The position numbers were made by a program, and so were the translations under genes. A DNA stretch of 16,453 bases from an uncultured Flavobacteriales bacterium (GTDB lineage Bacteria; Bacteroidota; Bacteroidia; Flavobacteriales; BACL11): contig CAJWUS010000015.1 in NCBI GenBank assembly GCA_913047525.1, positions 1 through 16,453 of the forward strand. Direction: 5' to 3'. Below, piece by piece: positions 1 to 8,458 of this stretch. The notes under the pieces were generated by a model. That model made no database searches, was not told the origin of the DNA, and worked only from the letters and a program-made list of their open reading frames with translations. Position 1 is the first letter of the stretch, and each line of letters starts with the position of its first letter.

Positions 1-2
1 AA

Positions 3-221
<219 letters not shown>

Positions 222-226
222 TTATT

Positions 227-1222
227 TTGAAAAAGAATTCTAAAATAGCAGTAATTGGAGGGGGTAGTTGGGCAACCGCCATTGTTAAAATGTTAGGTGA
301 AAATGTAGAATCTGTTTTGTGGTGGATGCGAAATAAAGATGCGATTACTCACATTCAAAAATTCGGACACAACCCAAATTATATTAGTTCGGCAGAGCTT
401 AAAAAATCAAAGATCAAACTTTCTTCCGACATAAATGAAATTGTAAAAGTGGCAGATTGTTTAATTTTAGCAATTCCTTCTGCCTTTGTAAAAAGCACCC
501 TAAAACAAATTAAATTTCCAATAAAAGATAAATTTATTGTTTCTGCTATAAAAGGAATTGTTCCTGAAAACAACACCATTATCGGAGAATTTTTGCATAA
601 CCAATATGAAGTAGATTTTGATAATATATGTGTTTTGACAGGACCTTGTCATGCGGAAGAAGTAGCTTTGGAACGACTTTCTTATCTTACAATTGCTTCA
701 CAAGATTTGAAAAAAGCAAATTGGTTTGCTGGAAAAATTACTTGCCGATATATAAAAACTAATGTATCAGATGATATTTACGGAACAGAATATGCGGCAG
801 TGCTTAAAAATGTAATTGCTTTAGCAGGCGGTATTTGTCATGGTTTGGGTTATGGAGATAATTTCCAAGCGGTACTTGTTTCCAATGCCATTAGGGAAAT
901 AAAATGCTTTGTAGACACGGTTCATCCAATAGAAAGAGATATAAAAGAATCGGCATATTTAGGAGACTTACTGGTAACAGCTTACTCTCAATTTAGTAGA
1001 AACAGAACTTTTGGAGAAATGATTGGCAGGGGGTATAGCGTAAATGCCGCACAGATGCAACTCAAAATGGTAGCGGAGGGCTATTATGCAGTAAAGTGCA
1101 TAGACGAAATAAATGCAAAACAAAAAATAGAAATGCCAATTACTGAGGCGGTTTACAATATTTTATACGATAAAAAATCTCCTAAAAACCAAATGCGATT
1201 ATTGGCGGATAGGTTGAATTAG
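227..1222 (+). CDS. gpsA: NAD(P)H-dependent glycerol-3-phosphate dehydrogenase
   Basis: The 331-residue product reduces dihydroxyacetone phosphate to sn-glycerol 3-phosphate, the backbone of phospholipids. The N terminus has the Rossmann motif GGGSWATA (residues 11-18). The central part has the GPCHAEEVALERLSYLTI block seen in Bacteroidota GpsA, then the catalytic-lysine segment AAVLKNVIALAGG and the GLGYGDNFQA block that binds substrate. Length is normal for the family. The start is unusual: it reads TTG at 227-229. No ATG lies between the lysS stop and the Rossmann motif, and the first in-frame ATG (about residue 22) is beyond the dinucleotide loop. I see no obvious Shine-Dalgarno sequence, which is common in this phylum. 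Five bases separate it from lysS, so the two are probably co-transcribed and perhaps translationally coupled. Confidence 0.95.
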   Translation: MKKNSKIAVIGGGSWATAIVKMLGENVESVLWWMRNKDAITHIQKFGHNPNYISSAELKKSKIKLSSDINEIVKVADCLILAIPSAFVKSTLKQIKFPIKDKFIVSAIKGIVPENNTIIGEFLHNQYEVDFDNICVLTGPCHAEEVALERLSYLTIASQDLKKANWFAGKITCRYIKTNVSDDIYGTEYAAVLKNVIALAGGICHGLGYGDNFQAVLVSNAIREIKCFVDTVHPIERDIKESAYLGDLLVTAYSQFSRNRTFGEMIGRGYSVNAAQMQLKMVAEGYYAVKCIDEINAKQKIEMPITEAVYNILYDKKSPKNQMRLLADRLN

Positions 1223-1249
1223 TAAAGCTTTACTCTTTCCAATTCTTCT

Positions 1250-2188
1250 TTATTTCTTATCCATTTTACTAATTATATAGCCATGACTTATTGCTAACTC
1301 CTCTAGTTTGTAATTTCCAAATTTTGAATCTAGGGGTATTTCTTTCAAAGCTTCAACACTTCCTTCTCTTATTTCTTCATCTGTTATGGGAATCATGAGC
1401 TTTCTGTATATTTCTTTATAATCTTTGAATCGCATCCTATTTTGTGGTTGAATGGAATTATCGATCCAACCCCAAGCTTGATCACTAAACCTTAAAAAAT
1501 TATAAATATTGATTGATTGGTCAAAATGGGCAAAATGATCTGACATATCAATAAAGTGGCTCATTACCCCATTTGGGTGAATGACGCTCTTGAATTCAAT
1601 CAATATAGAATTTAGTACAGTTTTTGGGATGTGTTCAAATGTATTGTTTGAACATATTAAGTCTATATAATTTGCCTCAAAAGGGGTGTTTCTTGCATCA
1701 CCAATCCAGTTATTCAAGTTTAATTGTTGGCACATAGAACTTAACCCCTCTTGATTATCCATTGCTAATATTTTAAGCGTATTCCAGTTTTCTTCATTAA
1801 TTATTGGTAAGAATTTCTTCAACTCCCCTTTTTGACGCCATTCAATAAATTTATTACAAGTAATTTTAAGGCTCTCCTTAGACATCCAATTACTTAAATC
1901 TAATGTAAAAATATTTTTCAAATCACTTAAAAATAAAGCAATTGGAACAATAGGATACCATCCTGTTCCTAACTCTAAAACAGTGCATTCTTTCAAATCT
2001 TTATCGGAGTATGTCTTAAAAAAACGCAAATGGTCGCTTGCATGAGTAATTTTATATTCAAAATATTCATCCGTTAAAGTTACCCCTTTCGTTATATTTT
2101 TCTGAAACCAGTAATTTATCTTTTCCTTCTTGGGTAAAAAAGAAATTGCTTTTTGAGCAATTGCTTTCATCTGCCATTTTGCAATCAT
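1250..2188 (-). CDS. SAM-dependent class I methyltransferase, substrate unknown
   Basis: This 312-residue protein has a class I methyltransferase core. Motif I, VLELGTGWYP (residues 70-79), forms the glycine-rich SAM loop. An acidic DLS follows at about 97-99 after strand 2. GDAR near 163-166 fits the adenine-contacting position, and DLICSNNTFEHI (176-187) fits motif IV/post-IV of the Methyltransf_11 group. About 60 residues precede the core, and about 90 follow it with no recognised domain. There is no signal peptide or membrane segment. The acceptor cannot be told from sequence; relatives of this general type act on small molecules, lipids, glycans or quinones. It is convergent with gpsA and lies 57 bases downstream of uvrC on the same strand, so it could be read from the uvrC transcript. 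ATG at 2188 is used; an alternative ATG exists at residue 7. Confidence 0.8.
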   Translation of the reverse strand: MIAKWQMKAIAQKAISFLPKKEKINYWFQKNITKGVTLTDEYFEYKITHASDHLRFFKTYSDKDLKECTVLELGTGWYPIVPIALFLSDLKNIFTLDLSNWMSKESLKITCNKFIEWRQKGELKKFLPIINEENWNTLKILAMDNQEGLSSMCQQLNLNNWIGDARNTPFEANYIDLICSNNTFEHIPKTVLNSILIEFKSVIHPNGVMSHFIDMSDHFAHFDQSINIYNFLRFSDQAWGWIDNSIQPQNRMRFKDYKEIYRKLMIPITDEEIREGSVEALKEIPLDSKFGNYKLEELAISHGYIISKMDKK

Positions 2189-2245
2189 ATTTTTCTTTAT
2201 TTATCTTATTTAGTAATAATTAGTTAATCGTAATAATACAAAAAA

Positions 2246-4033
2246 TTACTGCTTTAAAATCTTCTCAGTCTTGCCCTTCCCAATCAACTTTTCCAATTCA
2301 TCTTTTTTGGCTTGCCTCACTTTTTTTACTGAACCAAAATGAGCGATAAGGAGTTCTGCCGTTTTTGGACCTATTCCAGCTATTTTATCTAATGAAGTCC
2401 CAAAGCTATCTTTCCCTCTTTGCTTACGGTGGTGCGAAATGCCAAAGCGGTGGGCTTCATCTCTTAGTTGTTGTATTAGCTTTAAACTTTCAGAGCGCTT
2501 GTCCAAATAAAGCGGTACACTATCCCCTGGAAAATAGATTTCTTCCAAACGTTTGGCAATACCAATAATAGCTATCTTCCCTCTCAGCTTTAATTTTTCT
2601 AAACTTTTTACTGCCGAACTGAGTTGTCCCTTCCCCCCATCAATTACTATGAGTTCTGGCAAAGGATGTTCTTCTTCCAAAAGGCGTTTATATCGCCTAT
2701 ATACCACCTCTTCCATACTTGCAAAATCATCAGGGCCAACCACTGTTTTAATATTGAAATGACGATACTCTTTTTTGCTTGGGGTTGCATTTTTAAACAC
2801 CACACAAGCAGCAACTGGGTTTGCGCCTTGTATATTGGAATTATCAAAACATTCAATATGTCGTGGACGTTCTAACATTCGTAAATCTTTTTGTAATTGT
2901 TCCAAAATACGCTTATTATCTTGTCGCGCCACATTATTTATTTTTCGTTTTTGATGTTCCAATTGCATATATTTTGCATTTCGCAAACTAAGGTCAATCA
3001 ATTTTTTCTTATCACCAATTTTAGGGATTGTAATGCTTAGGGTTTCCCAAACATTTTCTAAAGAATGTGAGCAATAAATATCTTTTGAAGTAGAACTAAC
3101 CCTTTGCCGTATCTCTACTATTGCGAGTTGTAATAATCCTTCTTCAGTTTCTTCTAATTTCTTTTTAAGCTCCATTGTATATGCCTGAACAATAGCTCCA
3201 GAATTTATTTTCATATAATTAACAAAGGCCGTATCTTCATCTGAAATAATTGTAAATACATCTACATCATTTATCTTAGGATTTACAATAGTTGATTTTG
3301 CTTGATAGTTTTTTAGAAGATCAATTTTATTTTTTACTGATTGAGCTTTTTCATATTCTAACTCTTTTGAATACTGTAGCATTGCATCTTTTAAATGTTG
3401 GATTACAGATTTTATATCTCCTTTAATAATTTGCTTTATATGTTCTGTCCCAATTTGATATTTGCTTAATGTTTGCCCTCCAATACAAGGCCCTAAACAA
3501 TTCCCCATATGGTATTCCAAACAAACTTTAAATTTTTCTACTTTAATATTTTTTTCAGATAAATTATAAGTACAATTTCGTAAAGGATACAATTGATGAA
3601 AAAAATCAAGAAGGGTTTTTACTAAGCGTACAGAAGTGTAAGGTCCAAAATATTCTGATCCATCTTTTACTACATTTCGTGTTTGAAAAACCCTAGGAAA
3701 TGGCTCGTTTTTAATGCAAATCCAAGGATAAGTTTTTCCATCTTTCAACATCACATTATACTTTGGCTGATGCTTTTTGATAAGATTGTTTTCCAAAAGC
3801 AAAGCGTCCATTTCAGAAGCGACAACTACATATTCTATATTAAAAATTTTACTTACAAGAATCCGTGTTTTCCCGTGTTCTTGTTTTTTAGTAAAGTAGG
3901 AACTTACTCGTTTTTTTAAGTTTTTGGCCTTTCCGATATAAAGCAAATTTTCATTTTTATCGTAAAAGCAATAAACTCCAACTTTTTGAGGAATGTTGTT
4001 TAGTAAGGCTTTTATATGCTTAGTGGTGGGCAT
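2246..4033 (-). CDS. uvrC: Excinuclease ABC subunit C
   Basis: UvrC makes the two incisions of nucleotide excision repair after UvrA and UvrB mark DNA damage. The 595-residue product is full length. A GIY-YIG nuclease domain at the N terminus (GVYCFYDK near 19, LLYIGKAKNLKKRV at 30-43) makes the 3' cut. Cysteines 154, 171, 179 and 183 match the four-cysteine iron-sulfur cluster. A UVR motif for UvrB contact lies near 205-245. The RNase H-like nuclease for the 5' cut begins with ECFDNSNIQG (D397) and includes IDGGKGQ (D465). A helix-hairpin-helix, LDKIAGIGPKTAELL, is near the C terminus. Its ATG overlaps the stop codon of the upstream secreted-protein gene by one base (TAATG), which suggests translational coupling. 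Confidence 0.97.
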   Translation of the reverse strand: MPTTKHIKALLNNIPQKVGVYCFYDKNENLLYIGKAKNLKKRVSSYFTKKQEHGKTRILVSKIFNIEYVVVASEMDALLLENNLIKKHQPKYNVMLKDGKTYPWICIKNEPFPRVFQTRNVVKDGSEYFGPYTSVRLVKTLLDFFHQLYPLRNCTYNLSEKNIKVEKFKVCLEYHMGNCLGPCIGGQTLSKYQIGTEHIKQIIKGDIKSVIQHLKDAMLQYSKELEYEKAQSVKNKIDLLKNYQAKSTIVNPKINDVDVFTIISDEDTAFVNYMKINSGAIVQAYTMELKKKLEETEEGLLQLAIVEIRQRVSSTSKDIYCSHSLENVWETLSITIPKIGDKKKLIDLSLRNAKYMQLEHQKRKINNVARQDNKRILEQLQKDLRMLERPRHIECFDNSNIQGANPVAACVVFKNATPSKKEYRHFNIKTVVGPDDFASMEEVVYRRYKRLLEEEHPLPELIVIDGGKGQLSSAVKSLEKLKLRGKIAIIGIAKRLEEIYFPGDSVPLYLDKRSESLKLIQQLRDEAHRFGISHHRKQRGKDSFGTSLDKIAGIGPKTAELLIAHFGSVKKVRQAKKDELEKLIGKGKTEKILKQ

Positions 4034-6594
4034 TACCTACTTAGGACAACCACTTTTTTGAAGCGTTCGGTATTTCCATTTTCAGAGAAAACTTCCATCC
4101 AAACAATATATATTCCTGTATTTAATTGTAAGCCATCTTCTGATGTTCCATCCCAACTGTCATTCCCTTCATTTCCAATCATTTTATTGTTTAGGATGTT
4201 TTTTGCCAATCTTCCTTCATCATCAAAAACCTTTATTGAAGCCATTAAATTATTTTCATTGAAATTCCAATTGATAGAGCAGATGTCTTTATAACCATCA
4301 TTATTTGGGGTAAATGATTTTGGTTCGATATTTATCTCTCCAATACTTTGTGTGATGAGCTGCTGAGAGTTTTTATAAGTAGGCGTTCCAAAGCCAACAG
4401 TACTTGCGGCTGAATGCCAGTCATTTCTATCAAAACTCAACCGTTCCAAACTTATACCATCTATACTTTCTAAAAGTGAGAAATGCATATCTTCACTATA
4501 AGCAAAAGCATCTATTATTTGGTTTAAGGATTGATGTACTATACAAATTGTTCCTTCATCATTTGAAAAAGTAGGCATGCTTTCAACTTCAATAAAGCTG
4601 TAAGGGGTCTCACAATAATATTGCGACTTTACTTTTGCTGAATCTGTAGTTAAAACTAAATAAGATTTTGGAGCAAAAAGGGTAGCTTCTTCTGTAATCG
4701 TTTTTGGATTGTCTGTAGCAATTTGATTTCCAAACTCAAAAAAATTAGCAATATTTAATTTGGAAAGATCAAAAAATGAATTTGAATTATTGTAAAGCTC
4801 TACATAATCTACTCCATTCTCTTTTGGGTTAAAAAGCACTTCATTTATTATGATTTCCTTTTCAAGGACAGAATCAGGAATGCCAAAATTTAGTGTGTTT
4901 GAAAGTAAATTTCCAGAGCAATCAATTAAGTCGTTTGTCGATATTGTATAAGTAGTATTCTCTAAAAAGTTAAAATTGAATGACAAAATGGAAGCATTAA
5001 AAAATGGGGAAATAGGGCTGCTTTTTATTGGAGCATTTCCATTAACATTAAAAGATGAATGAGCCCTTAAAATCAGACTGTCCAAATTTTTATTAAAATG
5101 AATTTGAACTTTATTACTGTCAACAATAAACGCTTTTGTAATTCTGAAATAAGCAGAATATACGCTTTGTCCAAAAACTGAATTTTGTTTTCCAGGTGTT
5201 CCCCCAATATTGGCAATTGATGCCCTCCAATTATTATTCCTTTCACAAAATAGGTTGGGGTTTACCTGCTCAATACTCCAGCCCCCTTCATTTTTATTAT
5301 CATCATTGTACCATTTATCCGTATAAGAAATTGTATTTATCACTTTTCCATTATTATCTTTTAAGTTCAAGTCTGCACCTCTATTTGTAAGAGAAATAGA
5401 TGAAAAACCAATTTTTGAAATATTGTTTGAAAAACTATCTATCACCTCATCCTTTATCAAAATAACAAAACTATCTGGCTCAATTATTGATAAAGGAAAT
5501 TGCTTTTCAGTTGTTCCAATTGTAATAGTCCAATCTGTTAAATCAATTATAGTATTTGTCCTATTATAAAGCTCAATGTATTCTACATCTGGTAAGCCTA
5601 TGGATGGCGTGGGATCAACAAAAATTTCATTTATTACGACATCATTAAATTGAGGGATAAAATAACTAAGGTTAATGGAAAAAGGAAGCATGCTATTTTG
5701 TGCTAAATCCTGAACATTATTGATATCAAGCTGATAAGTTGTGAGATTGACAAAAGGGTTTGCAAAAAATAATTCAACAGTATTTGGAGTATTTAATGTT
5801 ATATTAGAAGGGCTCCCAAGACCATTACTAAGCATATAGTTTGCAGGATTAACGGCAGTAATAGAATCGATAGGTTCAGAAAAAGCTACTAATACAGATG
5901 AAGTGGAGTTTATTTGAGTAGTTGTAACTTCTGGTTTTATGCTGTCAACTAAAAAAATTCCACTTACATTAAAATTATCAAACCAAAATAAATCGGATCG
6001 TGTTGAGGTATATTTACAATAAATACCAAAAAAAGATGAAGTATTTACAGTGGTGTCAAAAGCAGTTCCTTGCAGGATATATTGATTTGAAGTATCAACA
6101 AATAATTCCCAATACCCAATACTATCTCGACTTACTTTAATTTTCAAATCTGGATTTGTTGCCGATAACCCATCAACTCCATCAATAATTTTTGTACTTG
6201 AAGTTCCGTTTTGTACATATAAACTCACATCATCAATCATTCCGCTTTCCCCTCCAATACGAATATACATCCCATTTAATGAGGAGGTAATATCATCATT
6301 ATTAGAAACGATATATACTTTTGAATAGTTTGAAGTTGATGGAGCAAAATCCATTTTCACTTCAAATTCCCAAATCCCATTTATAATTGCTTGGCTTGCA
6401 GTGCTTAAATATGAGCTGTTTGTAATGCTATCATTTAGATGCAATTTTGAAAGAGAGTCCACTTCAAAATTTCCAGCATCACCAATCCACATAGGATTAT
6501 TTGTAAAATCTCCATCAGAGAAAGTATCTGTAAATTGAGCAAAACTTACTAAGGATTGACTAAACAATATAAAAATAAAAAAGCGCTTTTTCAT
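4033..6594 (-). CDS. Secreted multidomain protein with two lamin-tail domains
   Basis: An 853-residue exported protein of unknown function. Residues 1-19 form a signal peptide: basic MKKR, a hydrophobic core, then SFA before Q20. In order, I see a sandwich-like domain at about 20-212 resembling LamG/concanavalin folds; an Ig-like domain (about 218-310) of the type joining repeats in surface proteins; a lamin-tail domain (about 317-470, starting VVINEIFVDPTP, with YIELYNRT and GTPGKQN); a second Ig-like domain (about 477-575); a second lamin-tail domain (about 579-745, starting IIINEVLFNP, with YVELYNNS); and a C-terminal domain (about 757-853) with FTPNNDGYKDI, SWDGT and LNTGIYIVWMEVF. That last domain resembles gliding-motility/type IX sorting domains and FlgD-like Ig folds. 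I start it at ATG 6594 because the signal peptide begins there; an extension to 6657 adds 21 unlikely residues. It is probably cell-surface or secreted. Confidence 0.85.
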   Translation of the reverse strand: MKKRFFIFILFSQSLVSFAQFTDTFSDGDFTNNPMWIGDAGNFEVDSLSKLHLNDSITNSSYLSTASQAIINGIWEFEVKMDFAPSTSNYSKVYIVSNNDDITSSLNGMYIRIGGESGMIDDVSLYVQNGTSSTKIIDGVDGLSATNPDLKIKVSRDSIGYWELFVDTSNQYILQGTAFDTTVNTSSFFGIYCKYTSTRSDLFWFDNFNVSGIFLVDSIKPEVTTTQINSTSSVLVAFSEPIDSITAVNPANYMLSNGLGSPSNITLNTPNTVELFFANPFVNLTTYQLDINNVQDLAQNSMLPFSINLSYFIPQFNDVVINEIFVDPTPSIGLPDVEYIELYNRTNTIIDLTDWTITIGTTEKQFPLSIIEPDSFVILIKDEVIDSFSNNISKIGFSSISLTNRGADLNLKDNNGKVINTISYTDKWYNDDNKNEGGWSIEQVNPNLFCERNNNWRASIANIGGTPGKQNSVFGQSVYSAYFRITKAFIVDSNKVQIHFNKNLDSLILRAHSSFNVNGNAPIKSSPISPFFNASILSFNFNFLENTTYTISTNDLIDCSGNLLSNTLNFGIPDSVLEKEIIINEVLFNPKENGVDYVELYNNSNSFFDLSKLNIANFFEFGNQIATDNPKTITEEATLFAPKSYLVLTTDSAKVKSQYYCETPYSFIEVESMPTFSNDEGTICIVHQSLNQIIDAFAYSEDMHFSLLESIDGISLERLSFDRNDWHSAASTVGFGTPTYKNSQQLITQSIGEINIEPKSFTPNNDGYKDICSINWNFNENNLMASIKVFDDEGRLAKNILNNKMIGNEGNDSWDGTSEDGLQLNTGIYIVWMEVFSENGNTERFKKVVVLSR

Positions 6595-6609
6595 AGTCCG
6601 TAAATATAC

Positions 6610-6647
6610 TACTTTTGCATTGTTAAAAAAGAAAGACTCGTATTTTG
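6610..6647 (+). promoter_or_regulatory. Candidate promoter region for asd
   Basis: TACTTTTG at 6610-6617 matches the Bacteroidota -7 consensus TAnnTTTG, but only a T run (6587-6591) sits at the -33 distance. A second possibility is TTG at 6620-6622 followed 18 bases later by TATTTTG at 6641-6647, one base short of consensus. Either would start asd mRNA ahead of its ATG at 6685. The region also contains a hairpin, AAGACTC (6633-6639) with GAGTCTT (6647-6653). No convincing element was seen for the divergent secreted-protein gene beyond TATATTTA at 6601-6608 on the minus strand. Confidence 0.35.
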
Positions 6648-6653
6648 AGTCTT
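6633..6653. repeat. Seven-base-pair inverted repeat between divergent genes
   Basis: AAGACTC (6633-6639) and GAGTCTT (6647-6653) are perfect inverted repeats around a 7-base spacer, GTATTTT. It lies in the 90-base gap between the divergent secreted-protein and asd genes. It could be a hairpin in the asd leader or a dimeric protein-binding site. The pairing is read directly from sequence; any function is a guess. Confidence 0.4.
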
Positions 6654-6684
6654 CCATATAACTTTTAGAAATATAGTTTTACAT

Positions 6685-7671
6685 ATGAAATTAGCAATTG
6701 TAGGCGTAACAGGGATGGTCGGCAGGGAGATGCTAGAAGTTCTTGCCGAAAGAAATTTTCCTATAACAGAATTAATCCCAGTGGCTTCTGAAAAATCCTG
6801 CGGGAAACAGATAAATTATTTGGGGAAAAGTTATGAAGTTATATCCCTTTTGGAGTTATTAAACACAGAAGTTGATTTAGCACTTTTTTCAGCTGGAGCG
6901 AATGTTTCTAAAATATGGGCGCCAAAACTAGCAGAAAAAGGAATAAAAGTAATTGATAATTCTTCATACTGGAGAATGTGCTCAAATCATAAATTGATCG
7001 TTCCTGAGATTAATGGAAGTGAGTTATCAAAAGAAGATAAGATTATTGCAAATCCAAATTGCTCAACAATTCAGTTGGTAATGGCGCTTGCCCCACTTCA
7101 CAAAAAGTTTGGAGTAAAAAGAGTCGTAGTTTCCACTTATCAATCCATTACAGGAACAGGGAAAAAAGCAGTTGAACAATTAGAAAATGAAGAAAAAAGA
7201 ACAGATGGGGAGATGGTATACCCTCACACAATATATCAAAACATTCTACCGCATTGTGATGATTTTACAGAAAACGGCTATACTAAAGAGGAAATGAAAC
7301 TTACTAATGAGACTAAGAAAATTTTAGATGAGAATATTGATGTTGTTGCAACAGCAGTTAGAGTTCCTGTTGTGGTTGGTCATTCAGAAAGTGTAAATAT
7401 TACTTTTGAAAATGAATTTGATTTGAATGAAGCGAGGCTTGCATTAAATCATATGGAGGGTGTAGTTGTAATGGATAATCCAACAAAAAATGAATACCCA
7501 ATGCCAATAAATTCGTATAAAAAAGATGAGGTTTTTGTGGGCAGAATAAGAATAGATTTCACACAAGAAAAAACACTTAATATGTGGATTGTTGCCGATA
7601 ATTTGAGAAAAGGGGCTGCAACTAATACTGTTCAGATTGCAGAGTATTTAATTAATAACAATTTAGTGTAA
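6685..7671 (+). CDS. asd: Aspartate-semialdehyde dehydrogenase
   Basis: Asd reduces aspartyl-4-phosphate to aspartate semialdehyde with NADPH, the branch point to lysine/diaminopimelate, threonine and methionine. The 328-residue product has the N-terminal nucleotide-binding GVTGMVGREML (7-17). The active-site cysteine is C126 in NPNCSTIQ, the substrate glutamine is in STYQSITGTGKKA (Q153), and the catalytic histidine is H233 in VRVPVVVGHSESV. All key residues are present and the length is normal. ATG at 6685 gives an N terminus directly at the first beta strand, so the start is secure. The gene diverges from the secreted-protein gene across about 90 bases, and its stop codon abuts the ATG of a sulfotransferase-like gene, which suggests one mRNA. 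Confidence 0.96.
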   Translation: MKLAIVGVTGMVGREMLEVLAERNFPITELIPVASEKSCGKQINYLGKSYEVISLLELLNTEVDLALFSAGANVSKIWAPKLAEKGIKVIDNSSYWRMCSNHKLIVPEINGSELSKEDKIIANPNCSTIQLVMALAPLHKKFGVKRVVVSTYQSITGTGKKAVEQLENEEKRTDGEMVYPHTIYQNILPHCDDFTENGYTKEEMKLTNETKKILDENIDVVATAVRVPVVVGHSESVNITFENEFDLNEARLALNHMEGVVVMDNPTKNEYPMPINSYKKDEVFVGRIRIDFTQEKTLNMWIVADNLRKGAATNTVQIAEYLINNNLV

Positions 7672-8451
7672 ATGATTATTAGTCATAAATATAAATACTT
7701 ATTTATAGGATTACCATTTTCTGCATCATCTGCAATTACAAAGGAGTTGCATGCCAAATATGATGGAAAACCTTTTTTAAGGAAACATTCATTGTATCAT
7801 GAATTTGAGAAAGTTGCAACAAAAGAGGAGTTAGATTATTTTGTATTTGCAGTTTTAAGAAATCCAATGGAAATCGTAGTAACTGTTTATGAGAAAATGA
7901 AGACAAATGCAAAAGGAAATTTTACAAATCCTGATCTTTTTGTCGAAAATGAAGGACACATCACAAAAAAGCAGAGAGTAAGATTTAATTTTATAAAAGA
8001 GAATAATGCTTCTTTCCAGGAATATTTTATAAAATTTTATCACAAACCATATGATAATACATCAAGTGTTACGATTGATAAATGTGATTATGTAATACGA
8101 TATGAAAATATAGCAAATGATTACATAACTGCACTTGAAAAAGTAGGGGTTTTAAATCCTACCCCTCTATCAATTGCCAACAAAACACAAGGGAAAAGAA
8201 AAAATTTATCTGACTATTATACAGATGAGATTAAAGAACGGGCAACGTATATTTTCGGCCCCTTTTTAAATAAATATGATTATAGATTTCCTGAAGAATG
8301 GGGGAGTGTAAAAATACCATTAACTAGCAAATACTTATTTGTTATTATGGGGGTATTTAGAAAAATTAATGAGTGTATTAAAAAACATTCTAAAAGAAAA
8401 AGTATTTCTGGATCTATCTACGGCGAAATTCAAAGGGGTAATACCCCCTAG
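7672..8451 (+). CDS. Sulfotransferase-like protein
   Basis: This 259-residue protein resembles PAPS-dependent sulfotransferases. Near the N terminus, YLFIGLPFSASSAI (9-22) occupies the position of the 5'-phosphosulfate-binding loop after the first beta strand. FAVLRNPMEIVVTVYEK (59-75) matches the 3'-phosphate-binding segment, with arginine and proline in the expected RxP arrangement. There is no classical PKTGT sequence, so activity is likely but not certain. A late hydrophobic stretch, YLFVIMGVF (near 226-234), is followed by a very basic tail, which could associate with a membrane. Relatives I recall sit in polysaccharide or surface-glycan gene sets, but no such genes are seen here. ATG 7672 directly follows the asd stop (TAAATG), so translation probably depends on asd. 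The substrate is unknown. Confidence 0.7.
   Translation: MIISHKYKYLFIGLPFSASSAITKELHAKYDGKPFLRKHSLYHEFEKVATKEELDYFVFAVLRNPMEIVVTVYEKMKTNAKGNFTNPDLFVENEGHITKKQRVRFNFIKENNASFQEYFIKFYHKPYDNTSSVTIDKCDYVIRYENIANDYITALEKVGVLNPTPLSIANKTQGKRKNLSDYYTDEIKERATYIFGPFLNKYDYRFPEEWGSVKIPLTSKYLFVIMGVFRKINECIKKHSKRKSISGSIYGEIQRGNTP
8434..8449 (-). terminator. Possible terminator of the ileS-dksA-lspA operon
   Basis: GGGGT (8435-8439) pairs with ACCCC (8443-8447) around a 3-base loop, or AGGGG with CCCCT around six bases. Runs of G and C are rare in this AT-rich window. It sits at the junction of convergent genes, within the last codons of the sulfotransferase-like gene. Read on the minus strand it follows lspA and is succeeded by a short T-rich stretch. 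The T run is poor, so this is tentative. Confidence 0.35.
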
Positions 8452-8458
8452 TAATCTA

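Noticed and set aside
1221..1234. Perfect palindrome AGTAAAGCTTTACT just after gpsA as a terminator
   Set aside because: It is short, AT-rich and leaves little stem once a loop is allowed, and the following sequence is only loosely T-rich. It is too weak to annotate.
2212..2250. Repeated GTAATAAT units and AGTAAT/ATTACT inverted repeat between uvrC and the methyltransferase
   Set aside because: In such AT-rich DNA, short repeats of this kind arise by chance, and no clear operator or terminator emerges.
2365..2875. Several plus-strand reading frames opposite uvrC
   Set aside because: They are antisense shadows of a clearly conserved gene, overlap each other and show no recognisable protein features.
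6595..6657. A longer N terminus for the lamin-tail protein
   Set aside because: The extension precedes a standard signal peptide that begins at ATG 6594, and it covers the intergenic promoter and hairpin region.
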